Assembly: GCA_020831845.1 (NCBI GenBank)
Contig: JAFIFV010000111.1
Location: 1 to 47,770 of the forward strand
Source of the DNA: Ectothiorhodospiraceae bacterium
GTDB taxonomy: Bacteria > Pseudomonadota > Gammaproteobacteria > Nitrococcales > Aquisalimonadaceae
DNA: 47,770 nucleotides
Reading direction: 5' to 3'
Shown: positions 43,725-47,770 of the stretch, piece after piece
Layout of the letters: each line of letters starts with the position of its first letter
How positions within the stretch are numbered: position 1 is the stretch's first letter
Notes under the pieces: model-generated
What the model saw: the letters and a program-made list of their open reading frames with translations, nothing else
Told to the model about the DNA's origin: nothing
The model's database searches: none
Translations under genes and position numbers: made by a program

Positions 43725-44230
43725 CATTTGCCTGATCAGCAAGCCGGGGCAGATGAATGCCGTCTGACAGCGGGCACGCCCGCGGATAGAGGTCGCGCTC
43801 GATGGTGCCGGTGGATGCCACCAGGGCATCGATGGGATGGGTTCAGGAGGGAAGTGCCGGGCATAAGGCAATACCAGTGAGCAGCCTGGTACTCAGTCGG
43901 ATCTGACGATGTGATGTTCCGCGATATGCCCGATCACCATTTGCTCACAGACCCGGAACAGCTCATCGAGCGCGATATAGGTCGCGATGGAATCCAGATG
44001 GAGCGGCCCCAGAGCCGTTGCACGGCGGTCTCAGAGTTGCCGACGACAGACAGGCTCGGTACGCCAACAACCCCGAGCAAGCGAGTACCACGCAGAATTA
44101 AGGAAGCGCTGAAATATTCACGCTGCCGCGTTACGGTCAGTTACATCGCCACCGGGCCGAAACCGGGATGATTAATAGCATCTGGCGGCGAGGGGGAATC
44201 GCTGCATCTGACGGCGTGCTCCGGCCCGCG
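43725..44230. other. Gene-poor gap with a possible decayed coding relic
   Basis: Between the operator and the end of the sulfatase gene I see no intact gene. On the minus strand 43893-44030 is a 45-codon frame with protein-like content (LDSIATYIALDELF, CEQMVIGHIAEHHIV) but no start codon and an in-frame stop just upstream, as expected for the tail of a broken gene. The family is not recognised. No transposase was seen. Confidence 0.2.
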
Positions 44231-46180
44231 CTACCGCTCCCTTACCGGTGTCACGATGTCGAAGTCCGCGGTGAAGCTATCGAGCATGCCGAACAGGGCC
44301 GAGATCCTGGAGACATCACCCGTCACCGTCATGCTGCCGTCGTCCATGGCCTGCTCGAACGTCTGCTGTCGCAGGTTGATACGGTCCAGTGTCTCTTTCT
44401 TCATGGACATCGATGCATCCGGCCTATCATGTCGAGCACCGGCCAGGTGAGTCAGAACTCTGTTTCGCAGCGTGATCGCATAACACTCGCCCAGGTCCGG
44501 AAACTCCCAGTTCAGTGCCATATCGATCCCGGCCGCTTTTTCGGCGTTGAGTCTTATTCCCAGGAATCCGAAAAAGAGCTCCGGGGTAAGCGCACGCACC
44601 AGATCGGGGGGCACGCCGAGGCCTCCCTTCACACCGATCGGACGGACGCCATGGCGGAGCTCCTGCGCGCCCGTGAGATAGGCGTTGCGCCAGGTGGTGT
44701 TTTCGGTCTGGTAGCCCAGCTGTTCGAGCGCGTCCGCCTGCAGCTCACGCGCCTCCCGATTGTCGGGGTCGGCGAAAACCGCTTGGTTGACAACCTGCGC
44801 GACCCAGCGATACTCACCCGCCTCGAAGCTGGCCCGTGCCTTCTTCATTACCTCCTGCATGCCCCCCATCCATTCAACGTAGCGCTTCGCCGACTCCACA
44901 GGCGGCAATGGATTGAGATGGGCGGGATTGGCGTCATAGAAGCCCATATAACGCTGGTAGACAGCGCGGACGTTGTGGCTTACCGACCCGTAGTAGTCCC
45001 GCGCATACCACTTCTTCGCCAACGGCTCAGGCAGTTGCTTCAGGTGCTCGGAGATCTCCATCGGCGTCAGGCCGTGATTGATCAGACGCAGGGTCTCATC
45101 GTTCAGGAAGGCGTACATGTCCCTCTGGTCGGCGAGGAACTCCACGATGTTCTGCTGTCCCCAGGTTGGCCAGTGGTGCTGGGCGAACAGTACGTCACTG
45201 CGATCGCCGTAACGTGCAAGCGTCTGGCCGAGATAGTAGGACCAGACCCTCGGATCACGAACAAGCGCTCCGCGGATGGTGAGGATATTGTGCTGGCAGC
45301 GGCAGGCGTTCTCGGCAACGCAGAGTGCGCGCAGTTGCGGGAAGTACAGGTTCATCTCGGCCGGCGCCTCGGTGCCCGGCGTAAGCTGGAACTCGATCTC
45401 GATGCCGGCGAGGTTGTGCGTCTCGATCGGCTGAACGATCAGATCCGTCGGAGGGATCAGGGTGGTCGTCCCTATCGATGTGGCTTTCCCGAGCCCCGCG
45501 TCCACCTGCCCTCGCGGGCCGCGCGGCAACAAACCCCCGTACATGTACTGCGCCCGGCGGTTCATCGCCGTGCCGGCGAACACGTTTTCGCTGACCGTTT
45601 CCTCCATGAATCCGTCTGGCGCATAAATTCGCACCCGCCCTTCCCTGACGTCTGCTTCGGTGGTGACCCCCTTGACCCCGCCGAAGTGATCGACATGGCT
45701 ATGCGTGTAGATAACCGCAATCACGGGCTTGTGAGGACGGTGCCGATAGTACAGCTCGAGACCGGCGCGGGCGACCTCGCTGGATACCAGCGGATCCATG
45801 ATGATCAAGCCGTTGTCGCCCTCGATGATGTTCATGTTCGAGAGATCGAAACCGCGGATCTGATAGATCCGCGGGCACACTTCGAATAGACCCGAGATGT
45901 TGTTCAGCCGTGCCAGGCGCCACAGGCTTGGGTTTACGGTGGGCGGCGCCTCATCGCTGTCGAGAAAGCGGTAGGCGTGGAAATCCCAGGCAACCTTCCC
46001 GTTGGCCCGGCGGATGACGCTTTGGCCGAACTCGGCTATGAAACCGCGGCGTGCGTTGTCGAAGTCCTCCCTGTCCTCGAAGGGCAAACGCCGGAGCCAG
46101 GCCTTGTTGATGTCGACGGTGGATGGCTCGGCCGACCTCTGCCCGGCATCCGCGGGTTCCTGCCTGCTGTCTTGTGTCAC
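44231..46180 (-). CDS. Metallo-beta-lactamase-fold alkyl/aryl sulfatase (SdsA-like)
   Basis: The 649-residue protein matches SdsA1-type alkylsulfatases along its length: LPFEDREDFDNARRGFIA, NPSLWRLARLNNISGLFEV, the zinc motif THSHVDHFGG (His160, His162, Asp164, His165), WYARDYYGSVSHNVRAVYQRYMGFYDANPAHL, and a C-terminal SCP2-like substrate domain. Such enzymes release sulfate and an alcohol from alkyl sulfates. The GTG at 46180 has GGGGAG close upstream. This version has no signal peptide, although many relatives are exported. The minus-strand frame just before it ends in a hydrophobic run (SLAVLAIVLFMHG) whose stop overlaps this GTG. It follows the TAXI gene by 168 bases, after a hairpin. 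Confidence 0.9.
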   Translation of the reverse strand: MTQDSRQEPADAGQRSAEPSTVDINKAWLRRLPFEDREDFDNARRGFIAEFGQSVIRRANGKVAWDFHAYRFLDSDEAPPTVNPSLWRLARLNNISGLFEVCPRIYQIRGFDLSNMNIIEGDNGLIIMDPLVSSEVARAGLELYYRHRPHKPVIAVIYTHSHVDHFGGVKGVTTEADVREGRVRIYAPDGFMEETVSENVFAGTAMNRRAQYMYGGLLPRGPRGQVDAGLGKATSIGTTTLIPPTDLIVQPIETHNLAGIEIEFQLTPGTEAPAEMNLYFPQLRALCVAENACRCQHNILTIRGALVRDPRVWSYYLGQTLARYGDRSDVLFAQHHWPTWGQQNIVEFLADQRDMYAFLNDETLRLINHGLTPMEISEHLKQLPEPLAKKWYARDYYGSVSHNVRAVYQRYMGFYDANPAHLNPLPPVESAKRYVEWMGGMQEVMKKARASFEAGEYRWVAQVVNQAVFADPDNREARELQADALEQLGYQTENTTWRNAYLTGAQELRHGVRPIGVKGGLGVPPDLVRALTPELFFGFLGIRLNAEKAAGIDMALNWEFPDLGECYAITLRNRVLTHLAGARHDRPDASMSMKKETLDRINLRQQTFEQAMDDGSMTVTGDVSRISALFGMLDSFTADFDIVTPVRER

Positions 46181-46303
46181 GGCATCTCCCCATGCATGAA
46201 CAGGACGATCGCAAGGACGGCCAGACTGTGAGCGGCACGGCCCTGCGGCAGCAGCGGTCCCGAATCTCTTCCCGCGCGTCGTCGTACTCGCCACGATGGA
46301 ACC

Positions 46304-46332
46304 CCATCGGGCCAGTGGGCCTGGCCCGATGG
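46304..46332 (-). terminator. Hairpin between TAXI binding-protein gene and sulfatase gene
   Basis: The arms CCATCGGGCCA (46304-46314) and TGGCCCGATGG (46322-46332) pair perfectly over 11 bases with a 7-base loop, 16 bases beyond the stop of the TAXI gene. There is no T-run. It may protect the 3' end of the upstream message or partly stop transcription, giving more binding protein than sulfatase. Confidence 0.45.
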
Positions 46333-46348
46333 CTCCGTGGCTCAACTG

Positions 46349-47503
46349 TTACCGGAAGACGGGGTCCATGCCCGCGCTCTCCAGTGCGGCAGCCCGGGCT
46401 TCCATCCACCCGGCAATGAACTGCTCCTCATCGGATGGTGCGTTGGAGTCGGTGTACTCCGCCCAAGCGTTCTGGAGGACCTCCTGGCGTTGGACCAGCA
46501 TGTCCTGATGCTCCTGCATGTCGTCGGTCCAGACGCCGATTTCCTTGTAGTACTCCAACACCGCGTCGTGAAACGGTACCACCCACTTCATGTTCTGCCT
46601 CTCCAGCGCAAAACCCTCGTTACCGGGCGCGGTGCCCTTGTAGCTGTCGTACTCTTCGGTGAAGAAACGAATCAGGGGCGCCACCTTGGCATCCTCCAGA
46701 TCGGCCTTGACCGTCATGATCGGATACGGAAACGTGGCCCCCTGCCAGGGGTTGTCTTCGCTGATCCCCGCACCAGAGGTAAAGGTCTGGGGCTGGAAAT
46801 GCGGCCCCACCGCTCGCATGCGCTCCCAGCCTTCAGTGTCGTCCGGATCAAGCTGGGGCCAAACAATCCCTCGGGGGCTGGCAGCAAGGCGCTGGGGCGG
46901 AGGTGCGTTCGTCACGGTGATGGCGGCATCTGCCTGGTTGTCGATGATCCCGTCCCACGCCCGACCGTAGCCCGGGAAGGTCACCTTCTCCACGTCATCC
47001 CAGGTCAGACCACCAAATGCCAGATAAGCCTCCGCGTTATGGTTCATGGGACCAGCGCCACGGATATACGCTATCCGCTTCCCCCTCAGATCGGCGGGCG
47101 TCTCCACCCCGATGTCGCCGGCAACCCCCAGGCCCACCCCGAAGGCGCCAACCGCGGTCGTCACAACTCTAACTGGCTGCGGCCCCCAGTCCGAGCCGGC
47201 GAACATCAGTACGCCTTCGGATGCGAAGTAGGTCGCAACCGCACATGAGCAGTAATCAACCCGCCCCGTGCGCAGTGGCGTCATTCGCTCTACGTCGGTG
47301 TCCGCAGGGAGAATTCGGACCGAAGTCCCCCTCTCCTGCAACACCGTGCCAACTCCCGCCATCATGGTATAACCGCCCGAACCGGTGCCGAAGGCCGTCA
47401 TGGTCAGAGTCCGCGGCAATTCGTAATCGGCACTGGCGGCGCCCGCCAATAGCAGGGCCGAAATACCGGCAGCTGTTGTTAACGCGTGAATAGTGGCTCT
47501 CAT
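46349..47503 (-). CDS. TAXI-family TRAP transporter solute-binding protein
   Basis: The 384-residue protein has a signal peptide (about 1-25, ending AASA-DY) and then the TAXI-family start LTMTAFGTGSGGYTMMAGVGTVLQERG, with FGVGLGVAGDIGVETPADLRGKRIAYIRGAG further on. It binds a carboxylate-type ligand in the periplasm for a fused TRAP permease. It is somewhat longer than typical TAXI proteins (about 320), with an extended C-terminus. GGAGGAG lies 8 bases before the ATG. The permease gene ends 96 bases upstream on the same strand. With the sulfatase gene next, it may import the sulfated compound, but that is inference. Confidence 0.88.
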   Translation of the reverse strand: MRATIHALTTAAGISALLLAGAASADYELPRTLTMTAFGTGSGGYTMMAGVGTVLQERGTSVRILPADTDVERMTPLRTGRVDYCSCAVATYFASEGVLMFAGSDWGPQPVRVVTTAVGAFGVGLGVAGDIGVETPADLRGKRIAYIRGAGPMNHNAEAYLAFGGLTWDDVEKVTFPGYGRAWDGIIDNQADAAITVTNAPPPQRLAASPRGIVWPQLDPDDTEGWERMRAVGPHFQPQTFTSGAGISEDNPWQGATFPYPIMTVKADLEDAKVAPLIRFFTEEYDSYKGTAPGNEGFALERQNMKWVVPFHDAVLEYYKEIGVWTDDMQEHQDMLVQRQEVLQNAWAEYTDSNAPSDEEQFIAGWMEARAAALESAGMDPVFR

Positions 47504-47599
47504 CTTTCATCTCCTCCCGCGGACCGGCACCCCGGTCGACACGATTTATTGATATAAACTCCCTGCTCCGGCGACTGCCTTCCCTGATGCAGTCACTCC

Positions 47600-47770
47600 C
47601 TATGCTTGGCTGTGTGTTGCTTCACTAATCTGATTCCGGTTGATCCACCAGGCCATGGCGACGGCGGGGATACCCATGAACAGTCCGAGGATGGAGAGTT
47701 CGGCATTGCTCAGCGGTACCGGTCCGCCACCGGGCACGGCCACGGTCATGCCGGCGATGATCAGCATGGC
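47600..47770 (-). CDS. TRAP transporter fused permease, C-terminal end (cut by window)
   Basis: The last 56 codons of a minus-strand gene enter the window: AMLIIAGMTVAVPGGGPVPLSNAEL then a membrane helix SILGLFMGIPAVAMAWWINRN and a short hydrophilic tail before TAG at 47600. The position before a TAXI binding-protein gene and this helix pattern fit the end of the fused 4TM/12TM permease usual for TAXI systems. The body of the gene is outside, so the call rests on context and a short segment. Confidence 0.65.
   Translation of the reverse strand, partial: AMLIIAGMTVAVPGGGPVPLSNAELSILGLFMGIPAVAMAWWINRNQISEATHSQA

Noticed and set aside
44100..44125. Possible insertion-sequence end (GGAAGCGCTGAAATATTC)
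   Set aside because: No matching inverted end or transposase frame could be found nearby.
43911..44171. 86-codon plus-strand ORF
   Set aside because: No ribosome-binding site, no recognisable domain and poor composition; the minus-strand relic in the same place looks more protein-like.
44168..45889. 573-codon plus-strand frame
   Set aside because: Antisense to the sulfatase, whose zinc motif and full-length family match are clear.

Overview
The window is dense, GC-rich DNA from a proteobacterium, most likely a gammaproteobacterium. This is inferred from the gene set: rimK with its protease partner, ettA, a long-form GAPDH as in Pseudomonas, Marinobacter and Halomonas, a fused ATP sulfurylase/APS kinase, a Porin_4-type porin, and Tle1-like and DUF2931 proteins typical of type VI secretion neighbourhoods. 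The species cannot be fixed from sequence alone. No tRNA, rRNA, CRISPR array or intact transposase was seen. Both ends cut through genes.

Layout. 1-3.1 kb: the 3' part of a Tle1-like (DUF2235) phospholipase effector gene, an overlapping DUF2931 lipoprotein that may be its immunity partner, then a RimK-associated protease and rimK. 3.2-7.5 kb: a tungstate uptake locus (tupB, tupC, tupA, porin) with a divergent one-component regulator that carries a ligand-binding domain. 7.5-19.3 kb: mixed chromosomal genes (rhomboid protease with TPR tail, TPR membrane protein, ettA, a PPC-like lipoprotein, a 2-hydroxyacid dehydrogenase, an MFS carrier, a small membrane protein, an SRPBCC protein, long GAPDH, a PilZ protein). 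Four full copies and a half copy of a two-armed palindromic repeat lie among them, and a fifth full copy lies at 24 kb. 19.3-23.9 kb: envelope and protein-quality genes (M48 lipoprotein, DUF411 protein), then an Anbu proteasome-like protease divergent from an amidoligase / class-I glutamine amidotransferase / SlyD-like FKBP operon. 24.2-28.7 kb: sulfate activation (SLC13 anion carrier, Sat-CysC fusion, CysQ). 28.9-33.1 kb: nucleotide-sugar genes (ugd, pgi, galU), probably one transcription unit.

33.7-47.8 kb is a catabolic accessory region. It holds two acyl-CoA dehydrogenases, a tripartite tricarboxylate transporter (TctCBA), an ADP-forming acyl-CoA ligase, a TetR-family regulator, a nitronate monooxygenase-like flavoprotein, an alkyl sulfatase and a TAXI-type TRAP transporter. 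An identical 16-bp near-palindrome, TAATACATATACATTA, lies in the promoter region between the acyl-CoA dehydrogenase and the ligase and again upstream of the nitronate monooxygenase gene. This suggests one TetR-controlled regulon for import and CoA-dependent breakdown of an unknown carboxylic acid.

The strongest leads for new biology are that regulon, the composite palindromic repeats (one with an internal 7-bp tandem expansion), the Anbu/amidoligase/GATase/FKBP neighbourhood, and the porin placed in the tungstate operon.
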